From assembly GCF_029953595.1 (NCBI RefSeq), contig NZ_CP124535.1, forward strand, positions 1,520,001 through 1,584,000: a DNA stretch of 64,000 nucleotides. Reading direction: 5' to 3'. Origin of the DNA: Fuscovulum ytuae (GTDB taxonomy: Bacteria > Pseudomonadota > Alphaproteobacteria > Rhodobacterales > Rhodobacteraceae). A program made the position numbers and the translations under genes. A model generated the notes under the pieces. The model did no database searches, had not been told where the DNA came from, and saw only the letters and a list, made by a program, of their open reading frames with translations. Position 1 is the first letter of the stretch; each line of letters starts with the position of its first letter. This document shows, piece by piece, positions 38,121 through 46,629 of the stretch.

Positions 38121-39026
38121 ATGCATCTCGAATTCCGCCATCTCCGCACCATCCGCGCCATCCATCAGGCGGGCGGCCTCGCCCGCGCGGCCGATATCCT
38201 GAACATGACGCAATCTGCTCTCTCGCATCAGGTGAAGGGGCTTGAGGATCAGGCCGGGATCGAGCTTTTCGTCCGCCGCTCAAAACCCATGCGCCTCTCG
38301 GCTGCGGGCCTTCGGATGCTGAAACTCGCCGAACGCATCCTGCCCGAAATCGACGCGCTGGAAGAGGAATTCCGCGCCCTCAAATCCGGCAAGACCGGGC
38401 GACTGCACATCGCCATCGAATGCCACGCTTGTTTCGATTGGCTCTTCCCCGTGCTGGAACAATTCCGCCACGCCTGGCCCGAGGTGGACGTGGACATCCG
38501 CGCGGGCCTCGCCTTCGACGCCATCCCCGCGCTCTTGCGTGAAGAGGTGGACCTCGTCATCTCCTCCGATCCCGTTCGCCTTGATGGCGTGGTCTACAAC
38601 CCCCTCTTCGACTATCACCCCACCTTCGTCGCCTCAAAAGACCACCCGCTTGCCGCGAAAGACTGGGTCGGCGCCGAGGATTTCCGGGATGAGGTTCTCA
38701 TCACCTATCCCGTCGCCCGCGACAAGCTCGACATCTTCACCGAGCTTCTGACCCCCGCCCGGATCGAACCACGTGGGCAGCGCCCCGTGGAATTGACTGC
38801 CGTCATCCTGATGCTGGTCGGGTCCAATCGCGGCGTGGCCGTGCTGCCCGATTGGGTGCTGCGCGATGTGCGCAGCCATGCCGATTACATCACGCGGCCC
38901 CTTGGCCCCAAGACCATCACCCGCCGCCTCTACGCCGCCACAAGGGAAGAGGATGCCGCCAAGCCGTTCATGGCGCATTTCCTGCGCCTTGGCCGTACAG
39001 AACCTGTGAAGTTGCAACGCCCGTAG
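38121..39026 (+). CDS. metR: LysR-type methionine regulator
   Basis: Activator of methionine biosynthesis that uses homocysteine as co-inducer. The 301-residue protein has an N-terminal winged HTH (MHLEFRHLRTIRAIHQAGGLARAADILNMTQSALSHQVKGLED) and the effector domain, with IAIECHACFDWLFPVLEQFR, a MetR landmark. A much longer frame from 37224 is antisense to metF and was rejected. The divergent placement with metF supports the assignment. A GC hairpin follows the stop. Confidence 0.92.
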   Translation: MHLEFRHLRTIRAIHQAGGLARAADILNMTQSALSHQVKGLEDQAGIELFVRRSKPMRLSAAGLRMLKLAERILPEIDALEEEFRALKSGKTGRLHIAIECHACFDWLFPVLEQFRHAWPEVDVDIRAGLAFDAIPALLREEVDLVISSDPVRLDGVVYNPLFDYHPTFVASKDHPLAAKDWVGAEDFRDEVLITYPVARDKLDIFTELLTPARIEPRGQRPVELTAVILMLVGSNRGVAVLPDWVLRDVRSHADYITRPLGPKTITRRLYAATREEDAAKPFMAHFLRLGRTEPVKLQRP

Positions 39027-39044
39027 GGCGGGGTTTACCCCGCC
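39027..39044 (+). terminator. Hairpin after metR
   Basis: GGCGGGG, loop TTTA, CCCCGCC immediately after the stop codon, without a clear T-run. Confidence 0.5.
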
Positions 39045-39098
39045 GCTCCGACAGGCGCCCATGTCGGATTGGCAATCCTGCCCATCCTACCCCGCCCC

Positions 39099-39347
39099 TC
39101 AATCGCGCCAGACCGCAACCCGCTCACGCGCCAGGGTCGCCGCCTCTACCTCGGCCAGCCGCCGCAGAGCGCCCTCCACGCCTGATCGTTTCACCTCCCG
39201 TTCCCAGACGCGCCGCGCGCTCTCTGCCGACCATGGCAGCGCGGCCTCCTTCAGCCAAAGCCGCAGCGGCGCGGGCAGCGCATCATGCGCCCGCATCGGG
39301 CATCCCTGCCGCCACCGCGCCCGGGGCGACCGTAGGTTGCCGCTCAT
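39099..39347 (-). CDS. Small basic protein (DUF6525-like)
   Basis: An 82-residue soluble protein starting [29 protein letters not shown]. It is Arg/Trp-rich with a helix [23 protein letters not shown] recall it as DUF6525, a small family of Rhodobacteraceae; no function is known. Its ATG overlaps the stop of the COG0523 GTPase gene in an ATGA junction, so it is produced with that protein and lies under the same Zur-type site. A helper in zinc handling is an inference. Confidence 0.75.
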   Translation of the reverse strand: MSGNLRSPRARWRQGCPMRAHDALPAPLRLWLKEAALPWSAESARRVWEREVKRSGVEGALRRLAEVEAATLARERVAVWRD

Positions 39348-40552
39348 GCCGCCCGCCATAGCGGGAAGGGGTCCGCCATCCCCTCCCAAGCTTCGGGCGC
39401 AAAGTCCGACGCCGCCAACAAAGCGTCTTCCAGCGCGGCAAGGACCGCCACGCGGTCCATCCCATGCCCGATGAAGACGATCTCCTGTCGTCGGTCCCCC
39501 CACGGCTCCGACCACTGCGCCTTGACCGCAGCCAGCCCCTCGCCGCTCTGCGGCCAACGCCCCTTCGGCACCGCCGCCCACCACCGGCCTAAGGGCGACA
39601 CTGAACGCACCGCCCCCGCTAGCGAAAACTCCGCAGCCCAATCCGGCCGCGTGGCCAGCCAGAAATGCCCCTTCGCCCGGATCACCCCCGGTAAATCGCC
39701 ATTTAGCACGGCATGGATGCGCGCGGGATCAAAAGGCCGCCGCGCCCGGAAGACAAAGCTTTCGATCCCGTATTCCTCGCTCTCCGGCACATGGGACGCG
39801 AAACCATAAAGCTCCTTCGCCCAAAGCGGATGCTCCGCCGCCCGGTCGAAATTAAACAGCCCCGTCCCCATCACCGCATCCAAATCGACGTGCCCAAGAT
39901 CCACCTCGATCACCCGCGCATCCGGGTTCAAGGCCGCGATGATCTTGCGCGCCGCATCCACGCGGGCCGGCCCCGCATCCGTCACCTTGTTCAGAACGAC
40001 AACATTGGAAAACTCGATTTGCTCGGTCAGCAGATTGACCAAGGCGCGCCCGTCGCCGTCGGGCGTCTTCACCCGTGCGGCCAGAAAATCATGGCTGGAG
40101 AAATCCTTCAGCAGGTTGATCGCATCGACCACCGTCACCATCGTGTCCAGCCGCGCCACATCCGACAGGCTTTCCCCCTCCGCATCGCGGAAGTCGAAGG
40201 TCGCGGCCACGGGCAGCGGTTCGGAAATCCCGCTCGATTCGATCAGAAGATGGTCAAACCGCCCCGTATCGGCCAGTTTCCGAACCTCGTTCAGCAAATC
40301 ATCCCGCAAGGTGCAGCAGATGCAGCCATTGGTCATCTCGACCAGCTTCTCCTCAGCCTGATGCAATTCCGCCCCCGCCCGGATCAGATCGGCGTCGATA
40401 TTCACCTCGGCCATGTCATTGACGATGACAGCGACCCGCAATCCCTGCCGGTTGTTCAGCACATGGCTCAGAAGCGTAGTCTTCCCGGCACCGAGGAAAC
40501 CGGACAGGACGGTGACAGGAAGGCGGCTGTCTTTCGGCTGTTGGGCATGCAT
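39344..40552 (-). CDS. COG0523 (CobW/ZigA-type) zinc-handling GTPase
   Basis: A G3E GTPase of 402 residues. It has a P-loop [11 protein letters not shown] (about 17-27), the metal-binding motif [12 protein letters not shown] (CICC near 73-76) that marks metallochaperone GTPases, an [12 protein letters not shown] switch, and the NKVTD base-recognition motif. The C-terminal CobW_C domain includes [15 protein letters not shown] strong zinc-responsive (Zur) box immediately upstream suggests a ZigA/YciC role in delivering zinc during starvation rather than cobalamin synthesis. It is coupled to the small gene at 39099. Confidence 0.9.
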   Translation of the reverse strand: MHAQQPKDSRLPVTVLSGFLGAGKTTLLSHVLNNRQGLRVAVIVNDMAEVNIDADLIRAGAELHQAEEKLVEMTNGCICCTLRDDLLNEVRKLADTGRFDHLLIESSGISEPLPVAATFDFRDAEGESLSDVARLDTMVTVVDAINLLKDFSSHDFLAARVKTPDGDGRALVNLLTEQIEFSNVVVLNKVTDAGPARVDAARKIIAALNPDARVIEVDLGHVDLDAVMGTGLFNFDRAAEHPLWAKELYGFASHVPESEEYGIESFVFRARRPFDPARIHAVLNGDLPGVIRAKGHFWLATRPDWAAEFSLAGAVRSVSPLGRWWAAVPKGRWPQSGEGLAAVKAQWSEPWGDRRQEIVFIGHGMDRVAVLAALEDALLAASDFAPEAWEGMADPFPLWRAA

Positions 40553-40568
40553 GCGGTTACCCCAATAT

Positions 40569-40586
40569 GTTATGTTATAATATATA
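40569..40586. promoter_or_regulatory. Zur-type box before the COG0523 GTPase
   Basis: GTTATGTTATAATATATA resembles the Zur consensus built on paired GTTAT/ATAAC arms. It lies 17 bp upstream of the start codon, in an otherwise GC-rich stretch. Binding is inferred. Confidence 0.65.
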
Positions 40587-40775
40587 TGCTCCACCCTGCG
40601 GCGACTGTCCAGCCCCCGCACCTGCTTTCCGATCCCTTGCAAGGGCCTGTCGCCGCCATCGCCGATCCCGACCACCTGGCCAAAGACCCACACCCGCTCC
40701 CCACTCCCCCCTTCCCTTCCGCCCCCACCCCGTGTAATCCCCCGGCCCTGACCCAACACGCCCCGGAGCCCGCCC

Positions 40776-41564
40776 ATGCAAGGCAGCGCGAACCTCAACC
40801 TGATGATCAAGGCCGCCCGCAAGGCAGGCCGCTCGCTCGTCAAGGACTTCCGCGAGGTCGAGAATCTTCAGGTCTCGGCCAAGGGCCCCGGCGATTTCGT
40901 CTCCAAAGCCGACCGCGAGGCAGAACGCCTCATCAAGGACGAACTCATGGGCGGCCGCCCCACCTATGGCTGGCTGGGCGAGGAAACGGGCGGCCAAGAC
41001 GGGCAAGACCCAACCCGCCGCTGGATCGTCGATCCCTTGGATGGCACCACGAATTTCCTGCACGGCATGCCGCATTGGGCCGTTTCCATCGCGCTGGAAC
41101 ATAAGGGCGAGATCGTCTCCGCTGTCGTCTACGACGCCGCCAAGGACGAACTCTTCTGGGCTGAAAAGGGCGCAGGCGCCTGGATGAACGACCGCCGCAT
41201 CCGCGTCTCGGGCCGCCGCCACATGCATGAGGCAGTTTTTGCCACGGGCATCCCCTTTGGTGCAAAGACCACGCTGCCCGCGATGATGAAGGACCTCGCC
41301 CGCCTGATGCCCGCCTGCGCGGGTGTCCGGCGTTGGGGGTCGGCCGCGCTCGACCTCGCCTATGTCGCGGCGGGCCGATACGACGGCTATTGGGAGCGCG
41401 AGCTTCAGGCTTGGGACATCGCCGCCGGTATCCTTCTGGTGAAAGAGGCGGGCGGTTTCGTCACAGGCCTGCGCGAGGGCGACGATCCGCTGGAAAAGGG
41501 TGCGCTCATCGCCTCGAATGACGCGCTTTGCGATCCCTTCACCGCGATCCTGCGCGGCGCCTGA
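40776..41564 (+). CDS. suhB: Inositol-1-monophosphatase family protein
   Basis: Mg-dependent phosphatase, 262 residues. The family motifs are present: [14 protein letters not shown], the metal-binding EETGG (about 70), [18 protein letters not shown], and the C-terminal [15 protein letters not shown]. Length and sequence match SuhB of alphaproteobacteria, which besides inositol phosphates may act on other sugar phosphates or on antitermination in E. coli. It has a short spacer from the convergent rhomboid gene. Confidence 0.92.
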   Translation: MQGSANLNLMIKAARKAGRSLVKDFREVENLQVSAKGPGDFVSKADREAERLIKDELMGGRPTYGWLGEETGGQDGQDPTRRWIVDPLDGTTNFLHGMPHWAVSIALEHKGEIVSAVVYDAAKDELFWAEKGAGAWMNDRRIRVSGRRHMHEAVFATGIPFGAKTTLPAMMKDLARLMPACAGVRRWGSAALDLAYVAAGRYDGYWERELQAWDIAAGILLVKEAGGFVTGLREGDDPLEKGALIASNDALCDPFTAILRGA

Positions 41565-42335
41565 TCACTGCCTGTCCCAAGGCCCACGGATTCCGCCCCA
41601 CCGCACGCGCGGGACGCGGGTCGATACCATGGCATAACGCGCCTCCGGATGCGGCGGCACGCCATGCGTCTTCCCCCAGAACCTCGGCCCGCCGCGCCGC
41701 AACCAGACCGGCACCGCCAGCGCCAGCCCCGCTAGAAACCCGCCCGCATGCGCCCAATAGGCCACCCCGCCCTGATCGGCAGGCGTGGCCCAACCGCTGA
41801 ACAGTTGCATGCCGAACCAGACCCCCAGCACGAGGAAGGCCGGGATCGGGATCACCCGGAAAAAGATCACGAAGAAAAAGAACACATCCACCCGCGCCTT
41901 GGGGAACATCAGAAGATACCCCCCCATCACCCCCGCAATCGCCCCGGACGCCCCCACCATGGGCACTATGGAAGAAGGCTCCGCCAGATACTGCGCCCCC
42001 GCCGCCGCCACGCCAGAGGCCAGATAAAAGGCAAGAAAGCCCAGATGCCCCATCTCCTCTTCCATATTGTCCCCGAACACCCAGAGAAACAGCATGTTCC
42101 CGGCCAGATGCATCCACCCCCCATGCAGGAACATCGAGGTGACAAAGGTCTCAAACCCTTCGCCATAGCTGATCCGCGCAGGCACCAGCCCCCATGCCAG
42201 AAAGAACCGCGCCAGCGCCACCTCTGACCCGATGGCCAGCCAATACAGACAGAAAATCCCGACATTCGCCGCGATCAGGGCAAAGGTCACAAATGGCACG
42301 CGCCCTGACGGGTTATGATCACGGATCGGAAACAT
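41565..42335 (-). CDS. Rhomboid-family intramembrane serine protease
   Basis: Six-helix membrane protease, 256 residues from ATG 42335. The catalytic serine is Ser130 in VGASGAIAG and the histidine is His196 in WAHAGGFLAG; the N-terminal loop HGGWMHLAGNMLFLWVFGDNMEE is the L1 loop/oxyanion region. The frame extends upstream through a short tandem repeat, but the family start MFPIRDHNP is chosen. The C-terminal tail of about 40 residues is cytoplasmic. Natural substrates are unknown. It is read towards suhB with the same end region. Confidence 0.9.
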   Translation of the reverse strand: MFPIRDHNPSGRVPFVTFALIAANVGIFCLYWLAIGSEVALARFFLAWGLVPARISYGEGFETFVTSMFLHGGWMHLAGNMLFLWVFGDNMEEEMGHLGFLAFYLASGVAAAGAQYLAEPSSIVPMVGASGAIAGVMGGYLLMFPKARVDVFFFFVIFFRVIPIPAFLVLGVWFGMQLFSGWATPADQGGVAYWAHAGGFLAGLALAVPVWLRRGGPRFWGKTHGVPPHPEARYAMVSTRVPRVRWGGIRGPWDRQ

Positions 42336-42357
42336 GGGCCGAGGCTTGCCGAAGCTC

Positions 42358-42395
42358 GCCCCCCAGTCAAGCGCCCCCCAGTCAAGCGCCCCCCG
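42358..42395. repeat. Short 15-bp tandem repeat
   Basis: Two exact copies and a degenerate third of a GCCCCCCAGTCAAGC unit, just upstream of the rhomboid start codon. Likely a local duplication. Confidence 0.7.
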
Positions 42396-42432
42396 GCAGG
42401 CGCCCCGCTTCCCCATTCAAAACCGCGGATTG

Positions 42433-42480
42433 CCCCTTCATCTTGGCCTCAAATACTCTCAGGGGGTGAATGGGCCGCAT
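42433..42480 (-). repeat. Intergenic element, copy d
   Basis: Read leftward: GCGGCCCATTCACCCCC, then GAGAGTATTTGAGG, then GCCAAGATGAAGGGG. It shares its first block with copy c and its last with copies e and f. It lies between putA and the rhomboid gene, after the putA terminator. Confidence 0.7.
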
Positions 42481-42542
42481 GGCCCAGAGGGGGCGGAACG
42501 CCCCCAAACCACCTTGGGCCGCGCGTCACGCGCGGGCCAAGG

Positions 42543-42582
42543 GAAAAAGGCTTTGCCTGCGGGGGGCTTGCCCCCCGCAGGC
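42543..42582 (-). terminator. Terminator of putA
   Basis: A 13-bp perfect stem (GCCTGCGGGGGGC at 42555-42567 with its inverse at 42570-42582) and two-base loop; read leftward it is followed by AAAGCCTTTTTCCC. Confidence 0.8.
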
Positions 42583-42587
42583 TCCGC

Positions 42588-45500
42588 TCAATTCGCCTCG
42601 ACCAGCAGCTGGGCATTTCCGCCCGACGCCGTGGTGTCGATGCAGACATGCCGCTCCAGCCGTGCATGTCCCCGATCGGGCATCCCCCCGATCAGGGGCA
42701 GGATCGGCCCCGCCCGCCCAGCCAGCGCTTGCGCATAAGACCGGCCCTGCTCTGCCCCGCCCCACCAGATCGCGCCCGCAAAACCCGCAAGCCGCCCCAG
42801 TGCTGCGGGGTCCAGCGACGGTGCCTCCACCGCCACCCCGCCCAGGGCGCGAACCGCCGCCGCCTGCGCCGCCGCAGCCTCGGCCCCCGGCCCCAGACAC
42901 AAGACCGGCTCGCGCGCCACATGGGTCAGGCGGTTCGACTCCCCCGTCGGCCCCGGCAGATCATAGCTCTCCGACCCTGCTGCGCCCCGCGCCATGCGCA
43001 AGGATGCCGCCACCTCCGCCTCACCCGCCAGACGGTCGGCCCCCGCTACGTCCGCCACCTCTACGCGCGTGAACCGCATCAGGTAATCCGGTCCCCCCGC
43101 CTTCGGCCCCGTGCCGGACAGCCCTTCGCCGCCGAAGGGCTGGCTGCCCACCACCGCACCGATCTGGTTGCGGTTCACATAGGTATTGCCCACCCGCAAC
43201 CGCTCTACGATCCGCTGCACACGGTCGTCGATCCGCGTATGCAGGCCAAAGGTCAGGCCATAGCCCGTCGCATTCACCGCATCGACCACCGCATCGATCT
43301 GATCGGCGCGGAACGTCGCCACATGCAGCACGGGGCCGAAAATCTCGCGCCCCAAGGCCGCGATCCCATCCACCCGGATCACCGCAGGCCCAACAAAGGT
43401 GCCGCCCGCCGGTGACGCCATCTCCTTGATCACCCGCCCCGCCGCCCGGGCTGCCGCCACATGGTCGCGGATCACACCCGCAGCTTCCGCATCGATCACT
43501 GGCCCCACATCGGTCGCCAGATGCCACGGATCGCCCAGCACCAATTCATCCATCGCGCCCGACAGCATCTCAAGCACCGACTCGGCCACATCCTCCTGCA
43601 CATAAAGGCAGCGCAGCGCCGAACAGCGCTGACCCGCCGACTGGAAGGAGGATGCCAGAATATCCCGCACCGCCTGTTCCGGCAGCGCGGTGGAATCAAC
43701 CAGCATCGCGTTCAACCCGCCTGTTTCCGCGATCAGGGGCGCAGTCGGATCAAGATGATCCGCCATCGCGCGGCGGATGGCCTGCGCCGTCTCGGTCGAT
43801 CCGGTAAAGCACACGCCGCCCACCCGCGGGTCCGAGGTCAGCATCCGCCCCACCACCGGCCCCTCGCCGGGCAAAAGTTGCAGCGCCGTGACCGGCACCC
43901 CCGCCCGATGCATCAAGCCCACCGCGAAGGCGGCAATCAGGGGCGTCTGCTCCGCAGGCTTGGCCAGCACGGCATTCCCCGCCGCCAGCGCCGCCGCAAT
44001 CTGCCCAGTAAAGATGGCAAGCGGGAAATTCCAAGGCGAGATGCAGGTGAACACCCCCCGCGCCGGGGCCGTCAGGCCCGTCGCCCCATCGGCATAATAG
44101 CGCAGAAAATCCACCGCCTCGCGCAATTCCGCCACTGCATCGGCCAGCGTCTTGCCCGCCTCGCGCGCCAGCAGGGCAAAGATCGGCCCGAACTCCGCCT
44201 CATAGAAATCCGCCACCCGGCGCAGCACCTCTGCCCGTTCGGTCGCCGCCGCCGCCCAAGGCTCTGCCAGCCGCAGCGCCGTTTCCACATCCGGGGCACC
44301 CGCCTGAATCACATGCCCGACCAATTCGCCTGTCGCGGGGTTCCGCACCTCGACCCGCAGGCCGCCCGCAGGCCGCCCCGCGATCATCGGCCCTGCCTCG
44401 AACCGATGCGTGGCCCAAGGCGCGCGCGCCGCCTCGATCGCCGCCAGATGCCCCGCATCCGTCAGATCGAACCCCTTGGAATTCACCCGCGCACCAAACA
44501 GCGCAGGCCCCGTCCGCAGCGCCGGATTCGCTGCAACCACCCCCTCCATCGCCGTCAGGGGACAGGCCGCCACCACCTCGGGCGGCACCTCGTCATTCAC
44601 GATCTGGTTCACGAAGGACGAATTGGCCCCATTCTCCAACAACCGCCGCACCAGATAGGCCAGCAGATCGCGATGCGCCCCCACCGGGGCGTAGATCCGG
44701 CACCGCGTCCCCTCATCCGTCAGCACAAGGTCATGCAGCCGCTCGCCCATCCCATGCAGACGCTGGAACTCAAACGCACGCTTGTCCGTGGCCATCTCAA
44801 GGATCGCCGCCACTGTATGCGCGTTATGCGTGGCGAATTGCGGATAGATGCGGTCCGTCATGCCAAGCAGCTTCTTCGCATTGGCAATATAACTGACATC
44901 CGTTGCCTGCTTGCGGGTGAAGACCGGGAAAGACTCCAGCCCCAGCACCTGCGCCCGCTTCACCTCGGCGTCCCAATAGGCCCCCTTCACCAGCCGGACC
45001 ATGATCTTCCGATCCAACCGCTCAGCCAGCGCGTAAAGCCAGTCGATCACCGCCCCCGCACGGCGGCCATAGGCCTGCACCACCACCCCAAAACCGTCCC
45101 ACCCCGCGAGTGAGGCATCCGACAGCACCGCCTCGATCACCTCAAGCGACAGCGCCAGCCGATCCGCCTCTTCCGCGTCGATGTTGAACCCCAGCCCCGC
45201 CGCCTTGGCCAACCCCGCCAAGGCCCGCACGCGCGGCACCAGTTCCGCCATGACCCGCGTGCGCTTTGCCACCTCGTATCGCGGATGCAGCGCCGACAGC
45301 TTCACCGAAATCCCCGGATTGGCGCGGATATCCGCGCCCTTGGCTGCCGCCGCAATCGCCGTGATCGCGCGCGAATAGGCCAGGTGATAGCGCCGCGCAT
45401 CGCCTTCGGTCCGGGCCGCCTCGCCCAGCATGTCATAGCTATAGGTGTAGCCCCGCGCCTCCAACTCCTCGGCCCGCTTCATCGCGGCCCCGATCGTTTC

Positions 45501-46025
45501 GCCCAGAACGAATTGCCGCCCCATCTCCTTCATCGCCTGCGCCACCGCGCGGCGGATCACGGGTTCGCCCAGCCGTTTCACCGCTGCCCGCAGATGGCCC
45601 ACAACCCCCGGCTCGCGATCCTCCAGCACCTTCCCCGTCAGCATCAGCGCCCAAGTGGAGGCATTCACCAAAGACGAGGCCGATTTCCCCAGATGCCGCC
45701 CCCAATCGCTCGGCGCGATCTTGTCCTCGATCAGTGCATCCATCGTCTCGGCATCAGGCACACGCAGCAGCGCCTCGGCCAGACACATCAACGCGATGCC
45801 CTCCTCGGTCGACAGCCCGTATTCCGCAAGGAACACCTCCATCAGCCCCGGCTTCACGCTGTCGCGGATGCGCCGCACCAGCCCCGCCCCCGCCGCCGAA
45901 ATGCGCGCCCGCGCGGCCCCGTCCAGCCCCGCCTGATCAATCAGCGCCTGCAACAGCGCCGCCTCATCGGCAAGGCTTTCCCGCTCAATGATGGCCCAAG
46001 GATCGACAGCATGGTCACGCGGCAT
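42588..46025 (-). CDS. putA: Bifunctional proline dehydrogenase / pyrroline-5-carboxylate dehydrogenase
   Basis: Oxidises proline to glutamate with FAD then NAD. The 1145-residue protein has no N-terminal ribbon-helix-helix domain, so it does not repress itself. The PRODH barrel lies near 150-480 (GADIRANPGISVKLSALHPRYE, ATHNAHTVAAI), the aldehyde dehydrogenase near 550-1020 with SAGQRCSALRCLYV carrying the catalytic Cys and LIAETGGLNAMLV the Glu, and a C-terminal beta-flap/ALDH-like domain follows. ATG 46025 has a GGGAGA ribosome-binding site; an upstream extension was rejected. Regulator putR is divergent. Confidence 0.96.
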   Translation of the reverse strand: MPRDHAVDPWAIIERESLADEAALLQALIDQAGLDGAARARISAAGAGLVRRIRDSVKPGLMEVFLAEYGLSTEEGIALMCLAEALLRVPDAETMDALIEDKIAPSDWGRHLGKSASSLVNASTWALMLTGKVLEDREPGVVGHLRAAVKRLGEPVIRRAVAQAMKEMGRQFVLGETIGAAMKRAEELEARGYTYSYDMLGEAARTEGDARRYHLAYSRAITAIAAAAKGADIRANPGISVKLSALHPRYEVAKRTRVMAELVPRVRALAGLAKAAGLGFNIDAEEADRLALSLEVIEAVLSDASLAGWDGFGVVVQAYGRRAGAVIDWLYALAERLDRKIMVRLVKGAYWDAEVKRAQVLGLESFPVFTRKQATDVSYIANAKKLLGMTDRIYPQFATHNAHTVAAILEMATDKRAFEFQRLHGMGERLHDLVLTDEGTRCRIYAPVGAHRDLLAYLVRRLLENGANSSFVNQIVNDEVPPEVVAACPLTAMEGVVAANPALRTGPALFGARVNSKGFDLTDAGHLAAIEAARAPWATHRFEAGPMIAGRPAGGLRVEVRNPATGELVGHVIQAGAPDVETALRLAEPWAAAATERAEVLRRVADFYEAEFGPIFALLAREAGKTLADAVAELREAVDFLRYYADGATGLTAPARGVFTCISPWNFPLAIFTGQIAAALAAGNAVLAKPAEQTPLIAAFAVGLMHRAGVPVTALQLLPGEGPVVGRMLTSDPRVGGVCFTGSTETAQAIRRAMADHLDPTAPLIAETGGLNAMLVDSTALPEQAVRDILASSFQSAGQRCSALRCLYVQEDVAESVLEMLSGAMDELVLGDPWHLATDVGPVIDAEAAGVIRDHVAAARAAGRVIKEMASPAGGTFVGPAVIRVDGIAALGREIFGPVLHVATFRADQIDAVVDAVNATGYGLTFGLHTRIDDRVQRIVERLRVGNTYVNRNQIGAVVGSQPFGGEGLSGTGPKAGGPDYLMRFTRVEVADVAGADRLAGEAEVAASLRMARGAAGSESYDLPGPTGESNRLTHVAREPVLCLGPGAEAAAAQAAAVRALGGVAVEAPSLDPAALGRLAGFAGAIWWGGAEQGRSYAQALAGRAGPILPLIGGMPDRGHARLERHVCIDTTASGGNAQLLVEAN

Positions 46026-46128
46026 GGCTTTATCTCCCGTTTGTCCCATGATACGCCTTTCGTGGCAGTCTTTTCTCCCGAAGATGCGCCAAAGCCTTGC
46101 CATTCCGCCCGCAATTCCGGGGTTTCTC

Positions 46129-46590
46129 ATGCCGATTGAACGCGTCCCCCTCGACCGCTTTGACGAAGCGATCCTGCGCATCCTCGCCACCGATGGCCGG
46201 ATCAGCGCGACCGAACTCGCCCGCCGCATCGGCCTTTCGAAATCGCCCACGCAGGCCCGCCTGAAACGGCTGGAGGAAACCGGCGTCATCACCGGCTATC
46301 GCGCGCTGCTTGATCCGATCCGCATGGGACAGGCCCATGTCGCCTTTGTCGAGGTGCGGCTCTCCGACACGCGCGAAGCCGCCCTTCAGGCCTTCAACAA
46401 AGCGGTGCTGGCCGTGCCAGAAGTGGAGCAATGCCACATGATCGCCTCCCGCTTCGACTATCTCTTGAAAGTGCGCACCGCCGATATCCTCGACTATCGC
46501 CGCGTGCTGGCAGAACGCATCAGCGCCCTGCCGCATGTCGCCTCCACCTCCACCTATGTCGCGATGGAGGCGGTGAAGGAAAGCTTCTGA
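46129..46590 (+). CDS. putR: Lrp/AsnC-type proline regulator
   Basis: The expected proline-responsive activator of putA. The 153-residue protein has an N-terminal HTH (DEAILRILATDGRISATELARRIGLSKSPTQARLKRLEETGVITGYRALLD) and a C-terminal RAM domain with VPEVEQCHMIASRFDYLLKVRT. It is divergent from putA, 103 bp apart, the usual PutR position in alphaproteobacteria. ATG 46129 is the family start; longer upstream frame lacks support. It converges on the amidase gene through a shared stem-loop. Confidence 0.94.
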   Translation: MPIERVPLDRFDEAILRILATDGRISATELARRIGLSKSPTQARLKRLEETGVITGYRALLDPIRMGQAHVAFVEVRLSDTREAALQAFNKAVLAVPEVEQCHMIASRFDYLLKVRTADILDYRRVLAERISALPHVASTSTYVAMEAVKESF

Positions 46591-46593
46591 AGA

Positions 46594-46622
46594 TGCGGCG
46601 GGGCGCAGACCGCCCCACCGCA
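46594..46622. terminator. Shared hairpin between putR and amidase genes
   Basis: TGCGG and GGGGCG pair with CGCCCC and CCGCA around one mismatch, lying just after both stop codons. Confidence 0.55.
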
Positions 46623-46629
46623 AAGGGCG

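Noticed and set aside
42358-42395. Short direct repeats as a CRISPR array
   Set aside because: Units are 15 bp and contiguous with no spacers; they are a simple tandem duplication. The 15-bp repeats in the pilin genes are coding.
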